A stretch of 35,737 bases of DNA from Moraxella sp. (lineage in GTDB: Bacteria > Pseudomonadota > Gammaproteobacteria > Pseudomonadales > Moraxellaceae), in assembly GCA_030525705.1 (NCBI GenBank), contig JAUNEE010000011.1, positions 1 through 35,737 on the forward strand. Direction: 5' to 3'. Below are positions 24,721 to 33,295 of this stretch, one piece after another (the first letter of the stretch is position 1; each line of letters starts with the position of its first letter). Below the pieces are notes generated by a model, which saw nothing but the letters and a program-made list of their open reading frames with translations, had not been told where the DNA came from and searched no databases. The translations under genes and the position numbers were made by a program.

Positions 24721-25395
24721 ATGTCGGCGGTACCAGCTTATCATAAAATTTCTCCTTATGTGCCAGAGTTCACAGCGGACATTGAGCGGGCGTGTGAGGC
24801 GTTGGCGTTGTCTTTGACGGACGCCCAAAAAAACGCTCTGCTGGCTTATCTGGACGGACTACTTTTATGGACAAAAGCGTATAATCTCACCGCCATCACC
24901 GACCCAAAAGAAGCTTTGGTTAAGCATATTTTTGACTGTCTTGCTATTGTGCCACAGTTCGGTAGAACGCACGCAGGTGAGATTACAAGTGTACTGGATA
25001 TTGGTACGGGGGCGGGACTGCCTGCGGTGATTTTGGCGATTATCCGTCCTGACTGGCACATTACTGCCCTTGACAGTAACAGTAAAAAAATCCGCTTTAT
25101 CCGCCAGATGGCAAGCGAGCTTGGCTTAAAAAATATGACGCCGCTGTCGTGTCGCATCGAAGAGCATGAGGGCGTGCATGATGTTATCACCTCCCGTGCA
25201 TTTGCCAGTTTGGAGGATTTTGTGGCGTTGGCAAGCCCCCATCTGTCAAAATCGGGTGTCTTGTGTGCCATGAAGGGCAAATCCCCCACAGAAGAGGAGT
25301 TGTCTGGGCTTGGTTCATGGCAAATTAGCATCGATAAGCTTAACGTGCCAAAACTGTCTGATGAACGCTGTTTGGTGCATTTGAATCGGGCATGA
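24721..25395 (+). CDS. rsmG: 16S rRNA (guanine527-N7)-methyltransferase
   Basis: RsmG (GidB) methylates G527 of 16S rRNA using S-adenosylmethionine. From the ATG at 24721 the protein has 224 residues. It includes LLWTKAYNLTAITDPKEAL, HIFDCLAI, the SAM-binding VLDIGTGAGLPAVILAI, LDSNSKKIRFIRQ and VITSRAFASLEDF, all in the family's order. A frame extension begins 54 bases earlier, but that region overlaps the promoter -10. rsmG-parA-parB is a widely conserved arrangement near the replication origin. The gap to parA is 47 bases. Confidence 0.96.
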   Translation: MSAVPAYHKISPYVPEFTADIERACEALALSLTDAQKNALLAYLDGLLLWTKAYNLTAITDPKEALVKHIFDCLAIVPQFGRTHAGEITSVLDIGTGAGLPAVILAIIRPDWHITALDSNSKKIRFIRQMASELGLKNMTPLSCRIEEHEGVHDVITSRAFASLEDFVALASPHLSKSGVLCAMKGKSPTEEELSGLGSWQISIDKLNVPKLSDERCLVHLNRA

Positions 25396-25442
25396 GCCTT
25401 TTTAGTGTGTCTTTTAATGAAAAAATACGGTAGGAACTTGTC

Positions 25443-26261
25443 ATGTCCGCTAAAAAAACAAAACAACCAGAAATCATCGCCATCGCCAACCAAAAAGGCG
25501 GCGTGGGCAAAACCACCACCACGGTCAACTTGGCGGCAGCATTGGCAAAAATTCATCATAAAAAAGTCCTGCTCATTGATATGGATGCCCAAGGCAACGC
25601 CACGACCAGTGTCGGCATTTCAAAAAACGCACAAGCCCATACCATTGCTGATGTGCTGCTTGATGAGTTGCCCTTGGTGTCTGCCATTGTGTCAACCGAG
25701 GTGGGCTTTGATGTGGTGGGGGCGAATCGGGATTTGGCAGGGCTTGATGTGAGCTTGTCGGGCGTGGCAGATGCCCCTTTGCGTCTAAAAAATGCGATTG
25801 CGACCGCCTGTGCGTCGCTAGAGTTCGTTTATGATTATATTTTGATTGACACTGCACCCAGCTTAAGCCTTGTGACTTTAAACGCGATGGCGGCAACGTC
25901 AGGGGTGATTATCCCCATGCAGTGTGAGTATTATGCCTTGGAGGGGGTGGCGGATTTGCTATATACCATTGAGCGATTAACCGCCATTAACCCTGACTTA
26001 AAAGTGCGTGGCGTTGTGCGGACACTCTTTGATAATAGAAATATGCTGTCGCAGGACGTGTCGGCAGAGCTTTTGACGCATTTTGGAGAGCTTGTGTATC
26101 AGACGGTGATTCCAAGAAATATCCGCCTTGCAGAAGCCCCAAGTTTCGGGCAGTCGATTTTTGAACACCAAAAATCTTCAAAAGGGGCAAGAGCTTACCA
26201 AAAACTTGCCGATGAAGTCATTCGTCAAAGTGAGCAGCCGTCCTTACTAGAAACGAAATAA
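25443..26261 (+). CDS. parA: Chromosome-partitioning ATPase ParA (Soj)
   Basis: The 272-residue protein has the deviant Walker A motif (NQKGGVGKTTTT, Lys18 and Lys23), switch region LLIDMDAQGNATTSVG, YDYILIDTAPSLSLVTLNA (Walker B region) and PMQCEYYALEGVADLL. ParA binds DNA non-specifically as an ATP dimer and segregates ParB-parS complexes. It lacks the N-terminal helix-turn-helix of plasmid type Ia ParA, so it is the chromosomal type. AGGA lies before the ATG. It is followed by parB after a 108-bp spacer that holds a second promoter. Confidence 0.97.
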   Translation: MSAKKTKQPEIIAIANQKGGVGKTTTTVNLAAALAKIHHKKVLLIDMDAQGNATTSVGISKNAQAHTIADVLLDELPLVSAIVSTEVGFDVVGANRDLAGLDVSLSGVADAPLRLKNAIATACASLEFVYDYILIDTAPSLSLVTLNAMAATSGVIIPMQCEYYALEGVADLLYTIERLTAINPDLKVRGVVRTLFDNRNMLSQDVSAELLTHFGELVYQTVIPRNIRLAEAPSFGQSIFEHQKSSKGARAYQKLADEVIRQSEQPSLLETK

Positions 26262-26312
26262 AGTAAAAGCAAAGCGAATTGTCGGTTTTTAGGTGCAGGT
26301 GTGGGGTCTTTG

Positions 26313-26321
26313 TGTTAAAAT
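26313..26321 (+). promoter_or_regulatory. Candidate parB promoter (extended -10)
   Basis: TGTTAAAAT, an extended -10, is placed 48 bases before the parB ATG. No clear -35 is present. Confidence 0.4.
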
Positions 26322-26369
26322 GATAGGTTCGGTGGGCGATACGCCCCAACCAAATGATGTGGGCAGGGT

Positions 26370-27299
26370 ATGACAAAAAAACGTGGACTTAGTAGCAGTC
26401 GTGGCTTAGATGCTTTAATGGGTACGATTAAGCAAGAAAAAGCCTACCAAGACAGCTTGCAAACACAAGGCGTGCAGGCAACGCAGAGCGATGACGATGT
26501 TGCACTCATTGAGATTGCAGTAGAAAAGCTTCAGTCGGGCAAATATCAGCCACGCCGTGATATGAATGAGGCGGCACTGGCGGAGCTTTCGGCGTCGATT
26601 GCTAAGCATGGCGTGATGCAGCCCATCGTCATTCGTCCGTTATTGGCGGGCGAAAATAAAGGCGAGGGCGTCACTCACGAGATTATCGCAGGGGAAAGAC
26701 GCTGGCGTGCTGCCAAGATGGCAGGGCTTAAGACCATTCCTGCCATTCATCGGGTGCTATCCGATGAGCTCGCCATTGCCTTGGCGCTTATTGAGAACAT
26801 TCAGCGTGAAGATTTAAATGTCTTGGAGCAGGCGGCGGCACTACAACGCTTTCACACAGAATTTGGTATGAGTCATGCGATGATTGCTGAGGTGGTGGGT
26901 AAAGCACGTGCCACCGTGACGAATTTGTTACGCTTAAATGCGTTGCATGACGAGGTCAAGGCGTGTATGCTTGAGGGCAAGCTTGACATGGGTCATGCTC
27001 GGACGCTTTTGCCGCTGCCAAATGCACAGCAACCGATTGTCGCCAAAAAAATCATCATGCAGAATATGACCGTGCGTGAGGCGGAAAAACTGGTAAAATC
27101 CATCTTAAATCCCGAGCCAGCCAAGCCTGTAAGCATCAATTCGCATGAGATTGTGGCATTAAACCAAAAACTCTCAGATGCTCTGGGGGCGACGGTGAAG
27201 CTAAAGCAGGGCAAAGACGGCAAGGGCAGTATGGAAATCTTTTTTTATAGCGAGGATGAATTATCATCGCTTCTTACTCAGCTTAATATTAAACCTTAG
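26370..27299 (+). CDS. parB: Chromosome-partitioning protein ParB (Spo0J)
   Basis: The 309-residue protein shows the ParB N-terminal CTPase domain (LQSGKYQPRRDMNEAALAEL, then GVMQPIVIRPL), the box II EIIAGERRWRAAKMAGL, and ALIENIQREDLNVLEQA. The helix-turn-helix segment is GMSHAMIAEVVGKARATVTN, and the C-terminal dimerisation region follows. ParB loads onto parS, slides as a CTP clamp and drives ParA hydrolysis. No parS-like 16-mer near TGTTTCACGTGAAACA was found by eye in the window. It runs 9 bases before the next gene. Confidence 0.97.
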   Translation: MTKKRGLSSSRGLDALMGTIKQEKAYQDSLQTQGVQATQSDDDVALIEIAVEKLQSGKYQPRRDMNEAALAELSASIAKHGVMQPIVIRPLLAGENKGEGVTHEIIAGERRWRAAKMAGLKTIPAIHRVLSDELAIALALIENIQREDLNVLEQAAALQRFHTEFGMSHAMIAEVVGKARATVTNLLRLNALHDEVKACMLEGKLDMGHARTLLPLPNAQQPIVAKKIIMQNMTVREAEKLVKSILNPEPAKPVSINSHEIVALNQKLSDALGATVKLKQGKDGKGSMEIFFYSEDELSSLLTQLNIKP

Positions 27300-27308
27300 G
27301 GGTGTTTC

Positions 27309-27983
27309 ATGTGGGAGTTAATTAAAGCGGGCGGTTGGTTGATGTTGCCGATTGTCCTGTGTTCGATTGCAGCCTTGGTGATTATCATCGAGCGTGGGCG
27401 TAAATTGCGTCTTTCTGAGGTTGCCCCTAAGCATTTGCGTGAACAGCTGATTACTCGTTTGCGTGAGGCAGGGGATATTGATAGAAGTCAGCTCATGAAT
27501 GTCAAAGAAAAAACTCCGCTGGGGGACATTCTGGCAACGGGGCTTTTATACCGTAAATATGGGCTTGAATCGATGACCATGCATATGCAAAACCGTGCCA
27601 GCGTCCAGATTGCCGAGCTTGAAAAGAACATCAATATGCTTGGCACGATTGGGGCGATTTCTCCTTTGCTTGGGCTTTTGGGGACGGTACTTGGGATTAT
27701 TGCCTCGTTTCTTGCTATCACCGATGGGGCGATGAAAGACCCGACACTGTTGGCGGCTGGCGTATCTCAGGCGTTGATTACCACGGCGGCGGGTATGATT
27801 GTGGCGATTCCTGCGTTGGTGGCGTATCGTTTTTTTCAGCGTCGTATCGTGGATATTAACGCCCGTTTTGAGACTGAGGCGGGATTGTTAATCCAAGAAA
27901 TGTACGATTATAATCTCTTAAAAGCCAAAGAGACGCCCAAGGCAGCCGACCGCCACAGCGAAGCAAAAATCCCCCAAGCTTAA
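27309..27983 (+). CDS. ExbB/TolQ/MotA-type proton channel subunit (lpxK-linked)
   Basis: The 224-residue protein has three membrane segments: one N-terminal (GGWLMLPIVLCSIAALVIII) and a C-terminal pair. The conserved TIGAISPLLGLLGTVLGII and SQALITTAAGMIVAIPALVAY segments are those of ExbB/TolQ proteins. AGGGGTG precedes the ATG directly after parB, so it is likely co-transcribed with parAB. Its partner ExbD-like gene follows 12 bases on. Paralogues placed beside lpxK are known in Pseudomonas and Acinetobacter relatives. Their energised partner there is uncertain, so a link to outer-membrane or LPS functions is inference. Confidence 0.9.
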   Translation: MWELIKAGGWLMLPIVLCSIAALVIIIERGRKLRLSEVAPKHLREQLITRLREAGDIDRSQLMNVKEKTPLGDILATGLLYRKYGLESMTMHMQNRASVQIAELEKNINMLGTIGAISPLLGLLGTVLGIIASFLAITDGAMKDPTLLAAGVSQALITTAAGMIVAIPALVAYRFFQRRIVDINARFETEAGLLIQEMYDYNLLKAKETPKAADRHSEAKIPQA

Positions 27984-27995
27984 CGGGAGCACGTC

Positions 27996-28439
27996 ATGAG
28001 ATTTAGAAAGCCGAGCGTAGAGCCTTTAGAAATCAACCTCACCCCGATGATTGACTGCTTGCTGTTTTTGATTGTGTTTTTGCTGTTGGCGACGTCCTTT
28101 AATCATTTTAGCCGTATTAACATCGTCCTGCCTGAGGCGGAGGGTGTGGCGGTGACGGACGATGGCAGGCAGGTGGAGGTTGCTGTACAAGAAGACGGCA
28201 GTTATCTGGTGAACGGCATTGCCCTAGGCTCAAGTAGTGAGGCGGAGCTTATCAATATGTTACAGCAAGAAGCAGGGGCGAACCGTGATTTGCTCTTTGT
28301 GATTGCTGCGGACGCCAACGCCACTCATCAGTCGGTGGTGCGTGCCATGGACGTGGCGGGCAAGATGGGCTTTGTGAATATTAACATCAGTACCGTCATT
28401 CCTACAGGTCAGGCATTAGCAGGAAAGACCACCCCATAA
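27996..28439 (+). CDS. ExbD/TolR-type subunit (lpxK-linked)
   Basis: The 147-residue protein has one N-terminal membrane helix with the proton-carrying Asp in LTPMIDCLLFLIVFLL, followed by a periplasmic domain with VEVAVQEDGSYLVNG and LLFVIAADANATHQSVVRAMDVAG. This is the standard ExbD/TolR pattern. GGGAG precedes the start. It works with the adjacent ExbB-like channel and precedes lpxK by 28 bases. A separate tonB-linked exbB/exbD pair exists at the right end of the window, so this pair is a paralogue set. Confidence 0.92.
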   Translation: MRFRKPSVEPLEINLTPMIDCLLFLIVFLLLATSFNHFSRINIVLPEAEGVAVTDDGRQVEVAVQEDGSYLVNGIALGSSSEAELINMLQQEAGANRDLLFVIAADANATHQSVVRAMDVAGKMGFVNINISTVIPTGQALAGKTTP

Positions 28440-28467
28440 TAAACCGCGGCTGGCTTGGAGTTGTTTT

Positions 28468-29520
28468 ATGTCAAATAAAAAAAACACGCACTTAAGCCAT
28501 CGTCAAAGGCTTGAGCTTGGCATGACAGCCGCATGGGAAACCGAGGCGAAGTGGTTGCCTTTACTTCGCCCACTCTCAAAAACCTACCAATTTTTCAGCG
28601 AACAGAAAAAAAGCCACTACGCTAGCGGTAAAAAGTCCGCTTATCATGCGCCTGTGCCTGTTTTGGTGGTGGGGAATATCACCGTGGGCGGGTCTGGTAA
28701 AACTCCGCTCATCATCGCTTTGGTGAAGTATCTACAAAGTAAAGGTGTGGCAGTCGGGGTTATTAGTCGTGGCTATGGGCGAGAGGGTAGCGAGCCTGCT
28801 CTTGTCCATGCTGACAGCACCCCCAAAGACGCAGGCGATGAGCCGTGTCTTATCGTGAGTGAGACGGGCGTGCCGATGGCGGTGGGGGTAAATCGTGGGC
28901 AAGCCATTGATTTACTGATAAAAAACCACCCAAATTTACAACTCATCATCAGTGATGACGGTTTGCAGCATTATGCCCTGCACCGTGATGTGGAGTGGAT
29001 TGTGGTAGATGTGGCACGCGGATTTGGCAATGGCAAGCTTTTGCCTGAGGGGTTTTTGCGTGAGCCGTTAAGTCGCCTTGAGGGGGCGGACGTCATTTAT
29101 CACCATAAAAACGCCCAAAGCATAAAAGACAGCACTCATACTGCTACCATGTATCTTGCCCCTGCGAGACCTGTGCCGCTGCTGGGCGGTGTGAGTGAAA
29201 AACAGCCACCGACGGGGCGTGTCTATGCCATGACGGGTATCGGTTATCCTGCCAGATTTTTTGAGATGTTGACGGCGTTGGGTTTTTCTGTTGTGTCTGT
29301 GCCAAAGCCCGACCATCATGTGTTTTCTTCGGCGGATTTTACGGATTTGACCGATTTGCCCATTTTTATCACCGCTAAGGACGCCATCAAGGTGCGTACC
29401 TTGGTCAATGAACAGACCGAACATTTATTTAAAAATACATGGGTGCTACCTGTAACGGCAGTGCTGTCAGAGGGTGTAAAAGCCATGGCAGATGCCTTGG
29501 TGGAAAGGCTTGGGCTTTAG
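28468..29520 (+). CDS. lpxK: Tetraacyldisaccharide 4'-kinase
   Basis: LpxK phosphorylates the lipid A disaccharide precursor at the 4' position on the cytoplasmic face of the inner membrane. The 350-residue sequence contains the P-loop GNITVGGSGKTP, the VISRGYGR segment, GDEPCLI, ISDDGLQHYALHRDVEWIVVD with the catalytic Asp, and LLPEGFLREP. Length is within the family range. GGAG lies before the ATG. kdsB follows, but without the small Trm112-like ycaR gene often found between them, and after a 242-bp spacer (29521-29762) where I saw only a promoter-like element. Confidence 0.96.
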   Translation: MSNKKNTHLSHRQRLELGMTAAWETEAKWLPLLRPLSKTYQFFSEQKKSHYASGKKSAYHAPVPVLVVGNITVGGSGKTPLIIALVKYLQSKGVAVGVISRGYGREGSEPALVHADSTPKDAGDEPCLIVSETGVPMAVGVNRGQAIDLLIKNHPNLQLIISDDGLQHYALHRDVEWIVVDVARGFGNGKLLPEGFLREPLSRLEGADVIYHHKNAQSIKDSTHTATMYLAPARPVPLLGGVSEKQPPTGRVYAMTGIGYPARFFEMLTALGFSVVSVPKPDHHVFSSADFTDLTDLPIFITAKDAIKVRTLVNEQTEHLFKNTWVLPVTAVLSEGVKAMADALVERLGL

Positions 29521-29737
29521 CTTGTGGTGGTTTTTGTCCATAGCTTAAGAATTTAAGAGTCTAAAAACTGAGCAATTTAGCAACCGAGTGGATTGGCGAC
29601 TTAGGCGTTTAACAGCTGGGTGGTTTAAGTTTTTGTTTTTTAAAAGGTCGGTGCTAAACCGCTTGAAAAACTGTGTCTGTTTGAGAAAGCCTTTAAAAGG
29701 TGCGACTTAGCCTCATCGCTGCCCAAATCTTCCCCTT

Positions 29738-29746
29738 TGTTATGAT
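29738..29746 (+). promoter_or_regulatory. Candidate kdsB promoter (extended -10)
   Basis: TGTTATGAT occurs 16 bases before the kdsB ATG. This implies a very short leader if used. No clear -35. Confidence 0.35.
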
Positions 29747-29762
29747 TTAAAAAGAGCCATTT

Positions 29763-30542
29763 ATGACGCATACGCCTAAAACCCACATCATTATCCCTGC
29801 CCGTTACAAATCCACCCGCCTACCCGCTAAGCCTTTGCTTGACATTCACGGTAAGCCAATGATTCTATGGACAGCCCAAAAAGCCCTACAAGCTACCTTT
29901 GCCGACAGCGTGTGCGTGGCAACCGATGATGACAGGATTTATAAGGTGTGCCAAAATGCAGGTGTGTCCGTGGTGATGACAGGCGAGCATGCCTCAGGGA
30001 CGGACAGACTGGGCGAAGTGGCAAACCTATTGGGCTTTGCTGATGATGATATCGTGGTTAATATGCAAGGCGATGAACCGCTTGTACCGCCAGTTCTGCT
30101 TGAGCAAGTGAAAAATTTACTCATCGAAAATCCCCATTGTGCCATGGCGACTTTGTGCGAAGCGATTGATAATTTTGACGATTTTTATAAAAATTCGGTA
30201 GTCAAAGTCGTCAAGGCGGGCAATCAGGCTCTGTATTTTAGCCGTAGTCCCATGCCGTACGATAGGGATGGACATTTAAAAGATGAGCTTGGCGATAAGC
30301 CCAAAAACGCCTATCGTCATTTGGGGCTTTATGCTTATCGGGTCAAACTGCTCAAAGAATTTGGCACATGGGAGCAGGGTGAGCTTGAAGTGTTAGAGAG
30401 CCTAGAACAGCTTCGCATTTTAGAAAATCATCAAAAAATCGCCATTGATGTGGCGGTGGTCAGCCTACCGCTTGGCGTGGACACAAAGGACGATTTGGAT
30501 AGGCTAAACGCCATGCCTTTTGAGGAATTTGTGAAGTTTTGA
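29763..30542 (+). CDS. kdsB: 3-deoxy-manno-octulosonate cytidylyltransferase
   Basis: KdsB activates Kdo to CMP-Kdo for the inner core of LPS. The 259-residue protein starts with the nucleotide-binding IIPARYKSTRLPAKPLLDI. It keeps CVATDD, GEHASGTDRLGEV, NMQGDEPLVPP, ALYFSRSPMPYDRD and YRHLGLYAYR, all family signatures. A usual length is about 250. It closes the lipid A/Kdo block with lpxK. The gene ends before a hairpin lacking a T-tract. Confidence 0.97.
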   Translation: MTHTPKTHIIIPARYKSTRLPAKPLLDIHGKPMILWTAQKALQATFADSVCVATDDDRIYKVCQNAGVSVVMTGEHASGTDRLGEVANLLGFADDDIVVNMQGDEPLVPPVLLEQVKNLLIENPHCAMATLCEAIDNFDDFYKNSVVKVVKAGNQALYFSRSPMPYDRDGHLKDELGDKPKNAYRHLGLYAYRVKLLKEFGTWEQGELEVLESLEQLRILENHQKIAIDVAVVSLPLGVDTKDDLDRLNAMPFEEFVKF

Positions 30543-30568
30543 TGAGTGGCGTGGCGGGGCAAATGATG

Positions 30569-30599
30569 ACACTGTTTGGCGGTGGATGCCAAACAGTGT
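30569..30599. repeat. 12-bp hairpin after kdsB
   Basis: ACACTGTTTGGC (30569-30580) pairs perfectly with GCCAAACAGTGT (30588-30599) across a 7-nt loop. No T-tract follows on either strand, so it may be an RNA stabiliser, a Rho-dependent end or a protein-binding site. It lies between convergent kdsB and the 117-residue gene. Confidence 0.6.
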
Positions 30600-30619
30600 T
30601 CGGTGAAGTTGATATAAGC

Positions 30620-30973
30620 CTATCGATAATCTTGCATTCCCTTAACAAACGCCCATTGTAAGGGGGCAGTGATGATGTCGGCTGCCAATGCAAATGGCAA
30701 TAGGGCAATTTTTGCACCACCAGAAAAATCATGCTCCGCCTCCATGCGTCCAATCATGAACTGATAACGCTTACTCAAGGCTTTGGCATCGTTTCGTAGC
30801 TGCTCTGTAATCGCCGATTGGTCTTGATACATCTTGCCCATCAGCGTCATTCTTGTCTGCTGGGTATCACGCTCATTAACCCACACCAGTCCTGTTTCAC
30901 TGCTGTGATTAAAGTTTAAAGACTTAAAAAATTCGGCTTCGGCATCATTTTGATATTCATATGAAAATTTCAC
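30620..30973 (-). CDS. Hypothetical protein, second gene of a lipoprotein pair
   Basis: The 117-residue product begins at a GTG overlapping the upstream stop by 4 bases (GTGA), so its translation is coupled. It has an N-terminal soluble part (charged, SSETGLVWVNERDTQQTR) and a C-terminal hydrophobic stretch (AKIALLPFALAADIITAPL) ending GMQDYR. The hydrophobic stretch could be a membrane helix or an amphipathic anchor. No lipobox or signal peptide. I do not recognise the family. The tight coupling with the lipoprotein upstream suggests that the two work together at the envelope. Confidence 0.75.
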   Translation of the reverse strand: MKFSYEYQNDAEAEFFKSLNFNHSSETGLVWVNERDTQQTRMTLMGKMYQDQSAITEQLRNDAKALSKRYQFMIGRMEAEHDFSGGAKIALLPFALAADIITAPLQWAFVKGMQDYR

Positions 30974-31338
30974 TCCAAACCAAAAATGATTGTTTTATCT
31001 ATTTTGATACTGTTGTGGTGAACGTCATTATAAATGCCATCAACCCAAACATTCCAAGTCATGCGTTTGGTGTCGAGTTTGGGATTGCTTAAAATGGCTT
31101 TTAGGCGTTCTGTTTGCTCATTGCCATCAAACACATACACATAATTATCACCAATCATCAAAAGTTTATTTTGTTGTTTGTCAAAAACAAAACTGGCAAC
31201 GCTGTCCTTGTATTGATAAATGAACTTTTGATATGTTTGGGGTTTTGTACCACTTAGCACTTCATGCGACAGTAGGCAGCCTGTCATATTTGTGCTTATA
31301 AACACAGTCAGTAGGGTGGTTAAGATGAGTTTTTTCAC
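30970..31338 (-). CDS. Small putative lipoprotein, first gene of a pair
   Basis: This 122-residue protein starts at GTG 31338 with AGGAGT 7 bases before it. Its N-terminus (KKLILTTLLTVFISTNMTGC) is a lipoprotein signal, with the presumed lipidated Cys at residue 21 in TGC; the -3 residue is Met, which is acceptable but not ideal. The mature part is beta-rich (ASFVFDKQQNKLLMIGDNYVYVF). I recognise no family. A candidate promoter (TTGTAT-16-TAAAGT) lies just upstream. It is divergent from holB. Confidence 0.75.
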   Translation of the reverse strand: MKKLILTTLLTVFISTNMTGCLLSHEVLSGTKPQTYQKFIYQYKDSVASFVFDKQQNKLLMIGDNYVYVFDGNEQTERLKAILSNPKLDTKRMTWNVWVDGIYNDVHHNSIKIDKTIIFGLE

Positions 31339-31368
31339 TGAATGACTCCTGACGGCATGGATTGATTT

Positions 31369-31396
31369 ACTTTATCATAATCATAAAAAAATACAA
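31369..31396 (-). promoter_or_regulatory. Candidate promoter of the lipoprotein pair
   Basis: On the minus strand TTGTAT and TAAAGT are 16 bases apart, about 30 bases upstream of the lipoprotein start. Confidence 0.35.
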
Positions 31397-31484
31397 GGTC
31401 GGTTGGTGAATTTGAATGCACTAATATAAAAAATCCCATTTTTATATTTTATCCTTTATAATAACAATTTTTGCTGGCATTATT

Positions 31485-32513
31485 ATGACCAACCAAATCA
31501 ATCACGACTTAGCTTATTTTTCACCCTTATTGCCTTGGCAAGTCAAAGCATGGGAGCAAGTGACTCGTCAGTTTAATGACGGCAGATTACCGCATGGGCT
31601 GTTGGCAGCAGGCATGGCTGGCATTGGTAAGCGGGCTTTTGTTTGGCGTGCGGTGGCTTGGTTATTATGTCAAGAAAAATCCCCCGAGGGGGCGTGCGGT
31701 GCGTGCAACAGCTGTCAGTGGCTAAGCGTAGGAACGCACCCCGATGTGCTAAGCCTGTCAAAAGAAGATGCAGATGAAAAAGACAAGCAAACGCCACCAA
31801 GCATAAAAATCGATGACGTGCGTGCCTTACAAGAATTTGTGCAAATGACCAGTCAGGGCGTGCGTATCGTGGTGCTTGATTTTGCTGAGCGTATGACCAC
31901 CGCTGCCGCCAATGCCTTATTAAAAACCTTGGAAGAGCCGAGAGCGGGCGTTCTTTTATTTTTAATCAGTGATGAGCCGTCCCAGCTTTTGCCCACCATA
32001 AAAAGCCGTGTGCAGACTTTGCCTTTGGTGGCTTATGATAAAGTGGTGGCAGAAGCATTTGTTTGTGATAATTTAAAAGATGGCTCGCCAGAACAAAGGC
32101 AGGCACAGGCTAGGCTTTTGCTTAAGCTTGCAGATTTTGCCCCTTTGTCCGCCTTAACAATGGCACAATCGGCATGGTTTGATAAACGTCTTTTATGGTT
32201 AAAAACGTTCGTAGCTTTGCAGATGGGCAGACGTCAAGCGGTGGCTGCCAGTGATTATTGGCAGTCGGTGCTGTCGTTTGGGGAGTTTGTGTTTTTAAGT
32301 CGGCTTATGCTGGTTGAAGTGTGGCGGATTGGGCTTGGGCTGGCGGGTAATCATGAGGATATTGACACAAAAGCGGTGCTGTCTGGGCTGGTATTGACCC
32401 AAGAAAAACTAACCCGCCTTTTACTGCTGTGTGATGATATGGCGATATCTTCACGCCAAAATATCCAAGAAAAGCACGCTTATGATAGGCTGTTTGTCGA
32501 GCTTTCGGAGTGA
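31485..32513 (+). CDS. holB: DNA polymerase III subunit delta'
   Basis: Delta' is the stator of the clamp loader that opens the beta clamp. The 342-residue protein has PLLPWQVKAWEQ near its start, an imperfect P-loop (AAGMAGIGKRAF), a four-Cys zinc site (CQEKSPEGACGACNSCQ) followed by the characteristic GTHPD, then IDDVRALQEF, and MTTAAANALLKTLEEPRAGVLLFLIS. This order and the zinc module are typical of HolB, distinguishing it from DnaX. It has a TATAAT-like -10 about 25 bases upstream. No tmk or pilZ gene is adjacent, unlike in some relatives. Confidence 0.95.
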   Translation: MTNQINHDLAYFSPLLPWQVKAWEQVTRQFNDGRLPHGLLAAGMAGIGKRAFVWRAVAWLLCQEKSPEGACGACNSCQWLSVGTHPDVLSLSKEDADEKDKQTPPSIKIDDVRALQEFVQMTSQGVRIVVLDFAERMTTAAANALLKTLEEPRAGVLLFLISDEPSQLLPTIKSRVQTLPLVAYDKVVAEAFVCDNLKDGSPEQRQAQARLLLKLADFAPLSALTMAQSAWFDKRLLWLKTFVALQMGRRQAVAASDYWQSVLSFGEFVFLSRLMLVEVWRIGLGLAGNHEDIDTKAVLSGLVLTQEKLTRLLLLCDDMAISSRQNIQEKHAYDRLFVELSE

Positions 32514-32657
32514 TGGCGTGGCTTGAGATGTCTTATTTTTTTAAAGTTGGTGTATTGGTGAACGCACCAACCCTAAAACTTTCACCCTTGAACATTTGCC
32601 AATGAGCGGTCGGTAAATTTCAATAAAAATTCGCCGTTATCTTAGTGAGCCTTTATC

Positions 32658-33230
32658 GTGCGTCAAGATTTTCTAACCCATCTTGCAATGACTGAATATC
32701 ACCCACCATCGCAGTTTAACCTGCCTAAAATAACTGTGACAGCTTATCGGGGTAGGCTTATCGGGCTTGATTGGTTTTGTTTGAAAAGTGAAGCATTGCT
32801 CGGTCTTCCTGCAGATGAATTTTTATTAAAAAAGCATACGCAGTTATCCGTCCATGATTCGTCCGAACGTGTGCTATTGACCACACTGGCACAGTTGGAC
32901 GAATATTTTCATGGCATTCGCTGTCGATTTGAATTGCCGCTGGAGTTTAATCCATTCGGTCATTCCGCAACTGTATTTCAAATAAAAACTTGGCAGGCTT
33001 TATGGGATATTCCTTATGGGCAGACCATTTCTTATGCTATGCTTGCCGAGCGTATCGGTAAGCCTTCCGCCTACCGAGCGGTTGCCAACGCCAACGGAAA
33101 AAATCCCATCAGTCTTGTCGTTCCGTGTCACCGTGTCATCGCCAGTCATGGTGGGCTTGGTGGTTATACGGGCGGAGTGGAAATAAAAGAGACTTTATTG
33201 CATCATGAGCGACGTTGTGGGTTTGGGTAA
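32658..33230 (+). CDS. ogt: Methylated-DNA-protein cysteine methyltransferase
   Basis: This suicide enzyme transfers alkyl groups from O6-alkylguanine to its own cysteine. The 190-residue protein carries the active-site NPISLVVPCHRVIASHGGLGGYTGG (acceptor Cys157) and the helix-turn-helix PSAYRAVANANGKNP. The preceding VFQIKTWQALWDIPYGQTISYAMLAERIG segment is also typical. The N-terminal domain resembles Ogt rather than Ada, with no Ada zinc-Cys regulatory domain. Start is GTG at 32658 or ATG at 32688; neither has a strong Shine-Dalgarno sequence. It stands alone after a 144-bp spacer from holB. Confidence 0.93.
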   Translation: MRQDFLTHLAMTEYHPPSQFNLPKITVTAYRGRLIGLDWFCLKSEALLGLPADEFLLKKHTQLSVHDSSERVLLTTLAQLDEYFHGIRCRFELPLEFNPFGHSATVFQIKTWQALWDIPYGQTISYAMLAERIGKPSAYRAVANANGKNPISLVVPCHRVIASHGGLGGYTGGVEIKETLLHHERRCGFG

Positions 33231-33295
33231 TTTTGGTGATTACTTTTAAAAGATACACCATAAGATATTGTTTTTATGCTTTTTTATTGATTTTA

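Noticed and set aside
24846..25592. Minus-strand frame of 248 residues across rsmG and parA
   Set aside because: It is antisense to two certain genes and crosses their spacer; the residue composition is not protein-like.
24600..27300. parS site near parAB
   Set aside because: Nothing close to TGTTTCACGTGAAACA was found by eye; a computed search of the genome is needed to place parS.
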